Assembly: GCA_964552655.1 (NCBI GenBank)
Contig: CAZKHG010000003.1
Location: 62,001-126,000, forward strand
Direction of reading: 5' to 3'
DNA length: 64,000 nucleotides
Source: CAZKHG01 sp964552655
GTDB taxonomy: Bacteria; Bacteroidota; Bacteroidia; Bacteroidales; Tenuifilaceae
In this document: one piece after another, positions 43,755-53,161 of the stretch
Layout: each line of letters opens with the position of its first letter
Numbering within the stretch: position 1 is the stretch's first letter
The notes under the pieces: generated by a model
The model's input: only the letters and a program-made list of their open reading frames with translations
The model's database searches: none
What the model was told of the DNA's origin: nothing
Made by a program: the position numbers and the translations under genes

Positions 43755-45689
43755 ATGCAAATTTTTTGGAATAAAAATATAATCAAATTTAAGTTTTTAG
43801 CATTTGCTCTTTTATTGTTTCCCTTTTTCTCCCCTTCAAAAACCTTTTCCCAGAATGATTTAATGGTGTATGTCAAACTTTTTGTTAAAAAGGGGAATGC
43901 TGATGGTGCTAAAATAATTCTGTATAAGAATGGTGCAAAGGTTGAAGAACTCCCTATTAAGCGAGGTGGACGATTCGAGGCACCACTCGACTACGACAGC
44001 GATTACCTGCTTTCATTCGAGAAGAATGGCTTTGTCTCCAAAAAAATTAATGTCAATACCACAGTTCCAGGAGATTTTCCCAAAAATAAAGAGCATGTAA
44101 TAGAATTTGATGTTCAGCTCTTTCCCCAGGTTGATGGTGTCAATCTGATGGTTTATAATAATCCGGTGGGAAAAATAAAATATACCCGTCAAACTAATTT
44201 TTTTGATTACGATACTGACTATTCATCATCAATTCAGAAACAGGTTGAAGAAGCTGAAAAAGCTGTGGATCAGAAGATGAAAGAGAATGAGAAAAACGAA
44301 TTAAAAAAAGTTGAAGAAGAGCGCAAAGCCGATGAAGAAAAAAGAAGATTAGAAATGATTGCTCAGGCCGAAAAAAGAAAGGCTGATGAGGATGCACGAA
44401 TTAAAGCAGAAAAAGAGGCCTTAGAAAAAGAAAAGGCAAGAATAAAAGCGGAAGCAGATGCCAAAGCTTTAGCAGAAAAACAAGCCAAAGAATTAGCAAA
44501 AAAACAGGAACAGGAAGCCCGGATTAAAGCAGAAGAGGAAGCAAAACAAAAGGCCATTGAGGAGGCTAAGCAAAAAGAAGAGGCTAGAAAACAAGAAGAA
44601 GCCAGAATAAAAGAAGAAAAAGAGAAGCGAAGATTAGAAGAAGAGGCCAGAAAAAAAGCAGATGAAGAAAGAAAAATCGCTGAACAGGAAAGAATAAAAA
44701 AGGAAACAGAAGAAAAAAAAGCCGCAGAACTTAAAGCAAAAGAGGAAGCTCGGTTAAAAGCAGAGGCTGAAAGAAAAAGAATAGAAGACGAAAATCGGTT
44801 AAAAGCAGAAGCTGAATTAAAGGCTAAGGAGGAAGCAAGGCTAAAAGATCTGGAGCTAAAGAAAAAAGCTGAAGAAGAAGCACGATTAAGGGCTGAAAAT
44901 GAACAAAAAGCGAAAGAAGAAGCCCTCAAAATACAAGAACAAGCCAGATTGAAAGCTCAGGAGGATGCCAGGTTAAAAGCTGAAATGGAAGCCAAACAAA
45001 AAGAGGATTTGAGAAAACAGGAAGAAGAAAGATTAAAACTTGAAAAGGAGAGAATTCAAAAAGAGTTGGAGGCAAAACAAAAAGCAGACGAGGAATTTAG
45101 ACTTAAAGAACAGGAAAGACTAAAGAAAGAGGCTGATGATCGTGCTTTACAAGAACAAAAGGCTCGTGAAGAGGCCCAAAAGAAACTTGATGAGGAAAGA
45201 AAACGAGTTGAAGCCGAAGCTTTAAAAAGGCAGCAAGAAGAGTTGGCAAAAAAAGAGCTTGAAAAACGGGTTGAGATGGATCGCTTACAAAAAGAGGAGG
45301 AGCAACGAAGGAAATTAGAGGAAGAGCAGCAAAAAGCCGAAGAAATTCAACGCAGACTTATTGAAGAAGAAAAACGCAAAAAGGATGAAGAGTATAAACG
45401 AAAACTGATAGTAGAGACAATGTATCAGGATAAAAAATATCAGGAAGCAAAAAATGCTGCACAGGATATCCCTGCTGAAGATCTACTCAAGAAATATTCT
45501 AATAAACGTACCGATGAGGCAACTACCCTTGAACGTTTAACTATAACTCGTACTGTATTCAATAAAAATGATGTAATAACTTTTTATACCAAGGTAGTAC
45601 ATGTTTGGGGTGGGGTATACTATTTTAAAAATGGGAAAGATATTTCTGAATGGCAGTATTTATCTGAAACATCTCAAATTGAAAATTAA
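43755..45689 (+). CDS. Long coiled-coil envelope protein (unrecognised)
   Basis: A 644-residue protein. A signal sequence (about 12-32, ending KTFSQN) is followed by a beta-rich domain (about 35-125), similar in spacing to carboxypeptidase-regulatory or CNA-B-like modules (VKKGNADGAKIILYKNG). Residues about 155-590 are almost only Glu, Lys, Ala, Arg, Gln and Leu (pieces such as KADEEKRRLEMIAQAEKRKA), predicting a very long coiled coil or single alpha helix as in TolA-like proteins. A short globular end follows (LERLTITRTVFNKNDVITFYTK). It probably spans or ties envelope layers; that is inference. The coding strand is extremely purine-rich over about 1.2 kb. Confidence 0.7.
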   Translation: MQIFWNKNIIKFKFLAFALLLFPFFSPSKTFSQNDLMVYVKLFVKKGNADGAKIILYKNGAKVEELPIKRGGRFEAPLDYDSDYLLSFEKNGFVSKKINVNTTVPGDFPKNKEHVIEFDVQLFPQVDGVNLMVYNNPVGKIKYTRQTNFFDYDTDYSSSIQKQVEEAEKAVDQKMKENEKNELKKVEEERKADEEKRRLEMIAQAEKRKADEDARIKAEKEALEKEKARIKAEADAKALAEKQAKELAKKQEQEARIKAEEEAKQKAIEEAKQKEEARKQEEARIKEEKEKRRLEEEARKKADEERKIAEQERIKKETEEKKAAELKAKEEARLKAEAERKRIEDENRLKAEAELKAKEEARLKDLELKKKAEEEARLRAENEQKAKEEALKIQEQARLKAQEDARLKAEMEAKQKEDLRKQEEERLKLEKERIQKELEAKQKADEEFRLKEQERLKKEADDRALQEQKAREEAQKKLDEERKRVEAEALKRQQEELAKKELEKRVEMDRLQKEEEQRRKLEEEQQKAEEIQRRLIEEEKRKKDEEYKRKLIVETMYQDKKYQEAKNAAQDIPAEDLLKKYSNKRTDEATTLERLTITRTVFNKNDVITFYTKVVHVWGGVYYFKNGKDISEWQYLSETSQIEN

Positions 45690-45701
45690 TTTTTCCTTTC
45701 A

Positions 45702-47750
45702 ATGAAGGAGTTTTTAACAGCTTGCCCCAGAAATTGTTATAGTACTTGCAGTTTTAAGGTTCTGGTTGATAACAATAAAGTTGTTAATATCATCCCTAAT
45801 CCCGATAATTTAGCCACTCCCCAGGGAATATGTTTAAAGGGGTTGAGTTATGTTGAACGAGCCAATTCACCTGAAAGAATTGTATATCCGCTCATCAAAA
45901 AGAGTAATGGTTTTTTTTCCCGAATCACATGGGATGAGGCTTTAAATCTGATTGCTTCAAAGCTCCAACATTTTAAAGAAAAATTTGGCCAGCAAAGTGT
46001 TTTGTTTTATTCTGCAAGCGGTATGTCTGGCCTTTTAAACGAATTTAGTGGTAAATTCTGGCGCGAAGTTTATGGTGGTGCTACAACAGTTTATGGAAAC
46101 TTATGCTGGCCTGCTGGTTTGGAAGCAACACGTTTGACTCTTGGCGAAAATAAGCATAATGCCCCATGGGATTTGGAAAATGCTAAGCTGATAATTCTTT
46201 GGGGTAAAAATTCCGCTGAAAGTAATATTCAGGAGATGATTCCAATTGGTAAAGCCCTCGACAATGGTGGAAAATTAATTGTAATTGACCCAAGAAGAAC
46301 CGATTCATCCCAAAGAGCAGAAATTCTAATTCAACCAATTCCATCAACAGATGCAGCTCTTGCATTGGCCATTGCAAACTTGTTAATCCAAAATAACTGG
46401 GTCGATAATGAGTTTATTAAGAATTATGTTTTTGGTTTTGATGAGTTTAAAAATAGTATTACTGCATTTACGCCTGAATTTGTTTCAAACATTACTTCAA
46501 TTCCAGTCGCATTAATTCATAAAGTTGCCTGGATGATTGGAAACATTAAGCCAATGACATTGATTCCTGGTTATGGTATGCAACGTTATACAAATGGTGG
46601 TCAAACAGCTAGGTGTTTAATAGCTCTTTCAGTTTTAACTGGGAATATTGGTAAACCAGGGGCTTGCTGGCATTATGCAAATTTACAAAGTTATGTTTTC
46701 GACGATCTGCTTGAACCTTTGTGCTATTATCCCCAAAATAATTCTGATAAAATAATTCGTCGGTCTATCTCTACAGCCCGTTTAGGCAACGATATGTTGG
46801 CTGCAATTGATCCTCCATTAAAAATGATTTGGGTTGAAAGGGGCAACCCCCTTTCTCAAAATCCTGATACAAATACAGTTATAAAAGCTTTTCGCAACCT
46901 TGAATTTAAGGTTGTAGTTGAACAATTTATGACTGACACTGCACTCGAAGCTGATATTATTTTACCTGCAAAAAATATGTTTGAACAATCCGATATAATT
47001 GGTTCCTATTGGAATCCATATGTTCAACTCAAACAAAAAATAGTTTCACCTGCAGGAGAGGTTAAACCCGAAACAGAAATTTACTACTTACTTGCAAAAA
47101 AAATGGGTTTTCCCGAAGAAAAGCTTGATCAAATCCTGATAAAGCCAGGAGATCAATATGTTGATGAGTTCCTTAACAAAAAGTTATCATTATTTCCAGG
47201 ATTATCATTAGAGAAACTTCGTAATGGCCCTGTTATTGCACCTAATAATCAGGAGATTGCTTTTTCCGATTATAAATTTAAAACACCTTCAGGTAAAATT
47301 GAACTTTATTCTGAACAGGCAGCAAAATTATGGAATGTTAACCCTTTACCTGCTTATTCCCAAGCCAAAGAAGCTGGTTTTGTAAACGAATCTAAATTCC
47401 CCTTGCATTTGATGAGTCCTAATACAAAAAATAGAATTCATTCTCAATTTAATAACTTACAAAGCATTAAAATGGTTAGCGGCGATCCTGTACTTCACAT
47501 CAACCCAAATGATGCCAATGAAAGAGGAGTAAAAGATGGTGAAACTGTAAAATTATTTAATGATCGAGGAGAATTGTTTATTAAAGTAGAATTAACTTAT
47601 ATGGTACGCAAAGGCTGTGTTTCAATCCCCAATGGATGGTGGAAAGATCAGGGTGGTGCAGTTAATTTTCTATCTTATGGTCGAGAAACAGATATGGGAC
47701 ATGGTGCTGCATTTCACGATAACATGGTTCAGGTTATAAAATTGCCGTAG
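45702..47750 (+). CDS. Molybdopterin-dependent oxidoreductase (DMSO reductase family), stand-alone
   Basis: A 682-residue catalytic subunit of the molybdopterin-bis(pyranopterin) superfamily. The N-terminal [4Fe-4S] motif uses C8, C12, C16 and C44 (ACPRNCYSTC and GICLKG). Then come pterin-binding motifs: YGNLCWPAGLEATR near 131-144, whose Cys135 is a candidate metal ligand, IILWGKNSAESN, and LIVIDPRRTDSS. The C-terminal molydopterin dinucleotide-binding domain starts near HLMSPNTKNRIHSQF and ends WWKDQGGAVNFLSYG. There is no Tat signal, so it is cytoplasmic. No electron-transfer or membrane partner is encoded nearby. The substrate is unknown. Enzymes of this group include formate dehydrogenase and thiosulfate- or polysulfide-related reductases. 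Confidence 0.9.
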   Translation: MKEFLTACPRNCYSTCSFKVLVDNNKVVNIIPNPDNLATPQGICLKGLSYVERANSPERIVYPLIKKSNGFFSRITWDEALNLIASKLQHFKEKFGQQSVLFYSASGMSGLLNEFSGKFWREVYGGATTVYGNLCWPAGLEATRLTLGENKHNAPWDLENAKLIILWGKNSAESNIQEMIPIGKALDNGGKLIVIDPRRTDSSQRAEILIQPIPSTDAALALAIANLLIQNNWVDNEFIKNYVFGFDEFKNSITAFTPEFVSNITSIPVALIHKVAWMIGNIKPMTLIPGYGMQRYTNGGQTARCLIALSVLTGNIGKPGACWHYANLQSYVFDDLLEPLCYYPQNNSDKIIRRSISTARLGNDMLAAIDPPLKMIWVERGNPLSQNPDTNTVIKAFRNLEFKVVVEQFMTDTALEADIILPAKNMFEQSDIIGSYWNPYVQLKQKIVSPAGEVKPETEIYYLLAKKMGFPEEKLDQILIKPGDQYVDEFLNKKLSLFPGLSLEKLRNGPVIAPNNQEIAFSDYKFKTPSGKIELYSEQAAKLWNVNPLPAYSQAKEAGFVNESKFPLHLMSPNTKNRIHSQFNNLQSIKMVSGDPVLHINPNDANERGVKDGETVKLFNDRGELFIKVELTYMVRKGCVSIPNGWWKDQGGAVNFLSYGRETDMGHGAAFHDNMVQVIKLP

Positions 47751-47751
47751 A

Positions 47752-49491
47752 TTATTGTTTGTTTCTATTCTTTTTGAAAAAGTATCCTCTTTGCTTCAAT
47801 TTTTCGTCTTTTGATCGGGCAACGTAAACTCTTTTACCAGAATATGGATCAATTCCGGTATAATAGATTGTTGACGCCAACGTCATTGGAGTTGGGGTAA
47901 AATCTTGAATTTGTTCTAATTTGAAATTTAGCTTGCTCACCTCTTCTGAAAGTTCCATCATGTGCTCGTTAGTACATCCAGGGTGACTGGAAATGAAATA
48001 TGGTATAAGTTGTTGATTTATTTTGTACTTAGCATTAATCATTTGAAATTTATGATTAAGTTTTCTGAAAAGTTCGAATGATGGTTTTCGCATTTGCTTT
48101 AAAACTTCCTCACTCGTATGCTCTGGTGCAACTTTTAAACGGCCTGATACATGATTTACAAGCAATTCAGTAATATACTCTTGTTCATATTTTGTATCAG
48201 CATCAATAAAAAGATCATACCTGATTCCGCTCCCAATAAAAATCTTTTTGATACCCTTTATTTTTCTGGTTTCTTTATATAAATCAATAAGATATTTATG
48301 ACTACTGTTTAGGTTATTACAGATTTTGGGGTATATACATGATGCTCGAGAGCATTTTTCACATTTTACTTTATCGGTACCACTCATCCAGTACATATTA
48401 GCAGATGGACCCCCAAGATCACTTATGTAGCCCTTAAAATCTGGCATTTCTCTTATTTTCTCTATTTCTTTAACTATGGATTCTTTTGATCTTGATAATA
48501 TAAATTTCCCTTGATGAGCTGATATGGTGCAGAAACTGCAACCGCCAAAACAACCCCTGTGAATGTTTACCGAAAATTTAATCATTTCCCATGCAGGAAT
48601 AACTTTACCTTTATACCTGGGATGTGGAAGTCTTGTGTAGGGCAAATTATACCAGCTATCCACAGTTGTAACTGAAGCTAATGGATATGGTGGGTTAACC
48701 ACTACATATTTTTCATTTATTGGTTCGACTATTCTTTTTGCAGCCAGCTTGTTTGATTCTATTTCAATCGTTTTAAAGTTTTGTCCGAATTTTACCTTTG
48801 ATGCAAGGCAACCTTCATAGGAGTTTAATACAATTGTATTCTGATTTGTGAAAAAGTTATCTTTTGACTCAACAAATGCAGTTTGGGGAATATCTTTAAG
48901 TTGGTTAATAGGTATGTTATTTTTTAGTTTTTTTGCAATTTCAATTATTGCTTGTTCGCCCATACCGTAAACTAGCAAATCTGCCTTAGAATCAATTAAG
49001 ACAGAAGGTTTTAAAGAATCTGACCAGTAATCATAATGAGTAAACCTTCTCAAAGAAGCCTCAATTCCTCCAATAATCAGGGGTTTTTCGGGGTATAGTT
49101 TTTTAAGAATATTTGAATAAACGGTAACCGAATAATCGGGTCTGAAACCGGCAAAACCGTTTGGCGAATAGGCATCATCACTTCTTAACCTCTTGTTTGC
49201 AGTATAATGATTCACCATTGAGTCCATATTTCCTGAGGTAACAGCAAAAAATAATTTTGGTGTCCCCAATTTTTTAAAATCTCTTAAATCGTCCCGCCAG
49301 TTTGGTTGTGGGACAACTGCAACTTTAAATCCCTCTCTTTCAAGTATTCTGGCAATTATTGCTATCCCAAACGATGGATGATCAACATAAGCATCACCTG
49401 TAAATAATATGATATCAGCTTGTTCCCAGCCTAAGACCTCCATCTCCTTTTTCGAAGTTGGTAAAAAACTAGTATGTAAATCTATATTCAA
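47752..49491 (-). CDS. ygiQ: YgiQ family radical SAM protein
   Basis: A 579-residue protein with the YgiQ layout: an N-terminal B12-binding-like region (about 1-190) starting SKKEMEVLGWEQADIILFTGDAYVDHPSFG, then the radical SAM core with the cluster motif CFGGCSFC (about 315-322, in NIHRGCFGGCSFC). It continues to a C-terminal segment ending TGIDPYSGKRVYVARS. The function of YgiQ is not established; an rRNA or tRNA methylthio-type or small-molecule modification is only a guess. It follows queA after 11 bp, so it is in one operon with it. It converges with the molybdopterin oxidoreductase gene, with 1 bp between stop codons. Confidence 0.93.
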   Translation of the reverse strand: MNIDLHTSFLPTSKKEMEVLGWEQADIILFTGDAYVDHPSFGIAIIARILEREGFKVAVVPQPNWRDDLRDFKKLGTPKLFFAVTSGNMDSMVNHYTANKRLRSDDAYSPNGFAGFRPDYSVTVYSNILKKLYPEKPLIIGGIEASLRRFTHYDYWSDSLKPSVLIDSKADLLVYGMGEQAIIEIAKKLKNNIPINQLKDIPQTAFVESKDNFFTNQNTIVLNSYEGCLASKVKFGQNFKTIEIESNKLAAKRIVEPINEKYVVVNPPYPLASVTTVDSWYNLPYTRLPHPRYKGKVIPAWEMIKFSVNIHRGCFGGCSFCTISAHQGKFILSRSKESIVKEIEKIREMPDFKGYISDLGGPSANMYWMSGTDKVKCEKCSRASCIYPKICNNLNSSHKYLIDLYKETRKIKGIKKIFIGSGIRYDLFIDADTKYEQEYITELLVNHVSGRLKVAPEHTSEEVLKQMRKPSFELFRKLNHKFQMINAKYKINQQLIPYFISSHPGCTNEHMMELSEEVSKLNFKLEQIQDFTPTPMTLASTIYYTGIDPYSGKRVYVARSKDEKLKQRGYFFKKNRNKQ

Positions 49492-49502
49492 TTTTTGTTT
49501 AG

Positions 49503-50723
49503 CTATATTTTTTTTGTAAGTAAAGAGCTGTCTCCATAGCTTAAAAACCTGAAATCGTTAGATAATGCGTAATCATATACCCTTTTCCATTCATCACCTA
49601 TAAATGCAGCAATCAAAAGTAAAAGAGTTGATTTTGGTTGATGAAAATTTGTGATCAGATTATTAGCTGTTCTTACTTTATATCCAGGTGTTATCAATAT
49701 TTGAGTAGTAGCAGAAATATAATTTGATTCTGCCTTATCCAAAACATCATATAACGCTTTAAAAGCATCTTGAATGTCAATATCTTGTGGTAATTCATAA
49801 GGTTCCCATTGATTAATATGGAATGGTTCAGTTAAACAACTATTTAATGCTTTTACCCCAAGCCAATATATACTTTCTAACGCCCTTAATGATGTTGTTC
49901 CAACGGCTGTAATTTTGCTCCAATTTTTTATAAGTTTTACAAGAGTTTCCCTTTGAATTGTAAAATGTTCAATATGCATTTCATGCTCTAAAATCTTATT
50001 GGTTTTAACGGGTTTAAATGTACCTGCACCAACGTGTAAAGTAATATAATCTACATCAATATTTTTATGTAACAGCGATTTAAGTACCCCATTTGTAAAA
50101 TGCAATCCAGCGGTTGGTGCTGCAACCGATCCTTCAGGTTTAGCATATACAGTTTGATATCTTTCGTTATCTTCAGGCTCAGATTCCCTTTTAAGATAGG
50201 GCGGGATGGGAACTACACCACAAATTTCAATTATCCTGGCGAAACTTAAACTGGCATCATCCCAGGTAAATTCAATGTCAACTGTCTCAATATTTGTTGA
50301 AATTTTCCTTGCAAATATTCGGGAAGCGCTATTCCCGATGGGCATAGAAATATTATTTTCCTTCCAACGCTTAAGGTTACCAACTATACATTTCCAAATT
50401 ACTCCATTCTTACTTGCAAAGGATGTTTCATATACTTCCGGAAATATGGGTTCTATTAGAAAAATTTCAATCTTGCTTCCGGTGGGGCGATGAAATATCA
50501 TTCTTGCATGTATTACCTTGGTATCATTTAGTATAAGTAAACTGTCTGGAGGTATAAAATTCGGTAGTTGGTCAAATTTTGTTTCTGATATTGCTGATTT
50601 ATTGTAGATTAATAATTTCGACCTATCTCTATGTTTCAAAGGATATTTTGCTATCCTACTTTCGGGTAAATGGTAATCGAAATCATTAATGTCTAGGTTG
50701 TCAATATGTCTGTTTATCATCAT
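49503..50723 (-). CDS. queA: S-adenosylmethionine:tRNA ribosyltransferase-isomerase QueA
   Basis: QueA transfers and isomerises the ribose of SAM onto 7-aminomethyl-7-deazaguanine in tRNA to form epoxyqueuosine. At 406 residues it is a little longer than the usual 340-360. Motifs are DYHLPESRIAKYPLKHRDRSKLL at the N-terminus, LLILNDTKVIHAR, VAAPTAGLHFT (about 197-207), VGAGTFKPV, and the C-terminal LITNFHQPKSTLLLL. The gene is the first of a queA-ygiQ unit. Other queuosine genes are not in the window. Confidence 0.95.
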   Translation of the reverse strand: MMINRHIDNLDINDFDYHLPESRIAKYPLKHRDRSKLLIYNKSAISETKFDQLPNFIPPDSLLILNDTKVIHARMIFHRPTGSKIEIFLIEPIFPEVYETSFASKNGVIWKCIVGNLKRWKENNISMPIGNSASRIFARKISTNIETVDIEFTWDDASLSFARIIEICGVVPIPPYLKRESEPEDNERYQTVYAKPEGSVAAPTAGLHFTNGVLKSLLHKNIDVDYITLHVGAGTFKPVKTNKILEHEMHIEHFTIQRETLVKLIKNWSKITAVGTTSLRALESIYWLGVKALNSCLTEPFHINQWEPYELPQDIDIQDAFKALYDVLDKAESNYISATTQILITPGYKVRTANNLITNFHQPKSTLLLLIAAFIGDEWKRVYDYALSNDFRFLSYGDSSLLTKKI

Positions 50724-50807
50724 TTAATTATAAATCTGAAAACTTGCCAAAATTAGTTAATTTTGCACTAATATAAGTTTTTGAGTATTTACTGTTTATC
50801 ATAAAAA

Positions 50808-51875
50808 ATGAAGTGTAGATTAGGTGATAGGGTTCGGTTCCTGAATGAAGTGGGAGGTGGAGTTGTATTAAAGATTATTGACAATAAAACTGTTTCCGTA
50901 CAAACAGAAGATGGTTTTGAGATACCCACACTAGATTCCGAGTTAGTCATTGTTGGAAGAGAGGATGATCAGTCGCAAAATATACTTCAAGAAAAAGAGA
51001 CAATCGGGAATAATAAAAAATTTAAGGTTCAATATATAGATACAAAAACTGATAATCAAAGTCGAAATACTATTAAAATTCAGAATGACAACAAATTAAA
51101 AGTTGATGAGAAATTCTTTATTGCATTTGTGGCTAAAAATATTAATAGTTTAAACGATTGCGAAATAGCTCTTTATATCATTAATAGTAGCATGTACATG
51201 GCTAATTATTCTTTAAGTATTAAAGAAAAAGATATGAATATTTTAATTAAATATAATCTATTACTGCCTGATTCAAAAGAATATATAAATACTTACTTAA
51301 GTAAAGAGTTCACGAAGGAAATTTCCTTTAACCTTCAAGCTATTTTTTTCAGCAATGAACCTTTTACTATGCAACAACCTGTACAATATGATTTTACAAT
51401 TCAACGGTCTGATTTATTGAACGAAAATAGGTATGTTGTGAATCAGTTTTTTCATGAGAATAGTTATATATTATCATTTTCAGACCTAAATCAAAAAAAT
51501 CTCTTGGGTAAGATTCCTGATGACACAATATATGAATCCATTAAACTGAAAGATGGACAAAAAAAACAGCCTATTAAACAAGAAATAGCTGAAGTGGAAG
51601 AGGTAGATTTACACATTCAAGAAATAGTTGAGAATTACCAGAATTATAGCGCAGGGGAGATTATTCAAATGCAATTGAGTCGTTTCGAAACAGCATTAGA
51701 AGGGGGCATAATAAGCGATAAAACCCGTAAAATGGTTTTTATTCACGGATTGGGAAATGGGAAACTTAAACATGAGGTACGAAAATTGTTAGATACAAAA
51801 TATAAAAAGTTGAGGTATCAGGATGCATCATTTAAAGAATATGGTTATGGTGCAACTTTAGTATATGTAAAATAG
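50808..51875 (+). CDS. DUF2027 and Smr domain protein
   Basis: A 355-residue cytoplasmic protein. The N-terminal DUF2027 part starts MKCRLGDRVRFLNEVGGGVVLKI (about 1-60), and a middle beta-rich region runs about 90-240. The C-terminal Smr domain (about 265-355) has EVDLHIQEI, the hallmark DLHxx, and IHGLGNGKLKHEVRKLL. Smr domains act as endonucleases or nucleic-acid binders in mismatch repair (MutS2) and ribosome rescue. The family with this N-terminus is typical of Bacteroidota. A possible promoter -7 element TAATTTTG lies at 50758-50765. It precedes the RNase P RNA gene. Confidence 0.88.
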   Translation: MKCRLGDRVRFLNEVGGGVVLKIIDNKTVSVQTEDGFEIPTLDSELVIVGREDDQSQNILQEKETIGNNKKFKVQYIDTKTDNQSRNTIKIQNDNKLKVDEKFFIAFVAKNINSLNDCEIALYIINSSMYMANYSLSIKEKDMNILIKYNLLLPDSKEYINTYLSKEFTKEISFNLQAIFFSNEPFTMQQPVQYDFTIQRSDLLNENRYVVNQFFHENSYILSFSDLNQKNLLGKIPDDTIYESIKLKDGQKKQPIKQEIAEVEEVDLHIQEIVENYQNYSAGEIIQMQLSRFETALEGGIISDKTRKMVFIHGLGNGKLKHEVRKLLDTKYKKLRYQDASFKEYGYGATLVYVK

Positions 51876-51893
51876 TCATTTCTGAGTTATTTG

Positions 51894-52290
51894 AAAACAG
51901 TAAACCGCTCTATCGCCTCTTGGAATACAGGGGAGGAAAGTCCGGGCAACAAAGAGCACCTAACTTCCTAACTGGAAGATACTCGCGAGGGTATAGAAGT
52001 GTAACAGAAAATAACCGTCTAGTCTTTGGCTGGATAAGGGTGAAAAGGCGGGGTAAGAGCCCACCGGGTCTTTTAGTGATAAAGGATGCCGTACACCTTT
52101 AGGGTTGCAAGACCACATATATCCTGATTTTATTAGGTTTACCTAATAATACAGTGCTGCTCGCACTGGTTTAAGTTTTCTTAAAATCAGGAGGGGTAGG
52201 TTGCTTGAGGTTGTAAGCAATTACAATCCCAGATAAATGATAGGGACCATTATATGGTACAGAACCCGGCTTATAGGTTTACTGTTTTTT
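51894..52290 (+). ncRNA. rnpB: RNase P RNA, bacterial class A
   Basis: The catalytic RNA that removes 5' leaders from tRNA precursors. The universal GAGGAAAGTCCGGGC element (51933-51947) starts the conserved core, and ACAGAACCCGGCTTA near 52258-52272 ends it. A 13-bp P1 helix pairs 51894-51906 with 52276-52288. The 3' end runs into T residues, so P1 also works as a terminator. Between them lie the expected stems and a long variable insert (about 52115-52190). It lies on the plus strand, 18 bp after the Smr gene. Its length of about 400 nt is normal for class A. Confidence 0.95.
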
Positions 52291-53161
52291 TACTATCTCT
52301 CATCTATCACATTACATAAGTAAACTATCAGAAATAATTTACAATCCTTGATAAGCTACATGTGTAAACTCTTCCCAATGCAGAAACAACCAAAAAAGCC
52401 AACCCCCGTTGATATATCAATAAATATGTATTTAAATTATTATGTTACTTAGAATCAATTATATAGTAAATTTAATTCAAGTAATAGATTTAGTATTTTA
52501 TCAAAATCAGGGCCTATTTTCTTGTAAAATCATATTATTAATAATTTATAATTATGATAACCAGCACTTTATTAATTCTATATAATTAAATTGTTTTATT
52601 AAAATATTTATTTTAGGATGTTTTATTCAGTTATTATACTGTTAATCTTAATTTAAACTATTGGAGGTGCAATTATATATAACCTCGACTTGATAGTGAA
52701 CTAGATCTACAATTATATCATTTATTTAATTCCAATTAAATTAGGGTTTAGAATTACCATTCAAACAATTATGATAGTTTCTATGGAATTCAATGGAAAG
52801 GGCAAATTCAATATAATTATTCATTACTGTCTGATAAAAAATCATTATCCCTTCCAAGTGGCAGGTAGGCTCTACGAGAAATTTCTTTCATAATATATTC
52901 AACTATTTTACAACACTTTAACAACTACACTGTATTTCGCTATAAGCGAAAAAGAATTGTAAATTAAGCAGACCATTCTGCATCAATTTCCCCGTAGGGG
53001 ATTGACCGGGTAAAGGTTTTGCTATATTAATTAAATATTAGACGTACAGTAATGATAATTATTAATAGTACGCATATAAGTACACATGTAAACCATATTA
53101 CACATGTAAAATAACTTTTTACAGAAAAATTAAAAAATATTATTTACATTTGTAAAAATTT
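52291..53161. other. AT-rich region of about 870 bp without a recognisable gene
   Basis: This is the longest gene-free stretch. It has no long open frame; the largest convincing ATG frame is 24 codons (52378-52452). It contains short hairpins (for example TTCGCTATAAGCGAA near 52936-52950 and CCCCGTAGGGG near 52991-53001), many A/T tracts and an isolated AAACTATTGGAGGTG at about 52657-52671. A palindrome TACATGTGTA at 52357-52366 resembles the sites near 53081-53156. I see no tRNA, CRISPR or transposase remnant. It may be a decayed gene or regulatory RNA locus. Confidence 0.7.
53081..53156. promoter_or_regulatory. Cluster of three palindromic operator-like sites upstream of the XRE regulator
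   Basis: Site 1 is TACACATGTA (53081-53090), site 2 TTACACATGTAA (53098-53109), site 3 TTTACATTTGTAAA (53143-53156). All follow TTTACA-N2-TGTAAA. Centres of sites 1 and 2 are 18 bp apart. Site 3 covers a TACATTTG -7 element (53145-53152) and ends 5 bp before the start codon. This fits autoregulation by the downstream repressor. Confidence 0.6.

Noticed and set aside
44363..44929. A 188-residue Ser/Phe-rich frame on the minus strand
   Set aside because: It is the mirror of the K/E-rich coiled-coil coding strand, with composition forced by that codon use and no start signal.
51920..52102. 60-codon plus-strand frame
   Set aside because: It lies inside the conserved RNase P RNA core.
52378..52452. 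24-codon ATG frame in the gene-free region
   Set aside because: Too short, with no ribosome-binding site or recognisable sequence; kept only as a description of the region.
52291..53161. CRISPR array or insertion sequence
   Set aside because: No regularly spaced direct repeats, no terminal inverted repeats with a transposase frame, and no cas-like gene.
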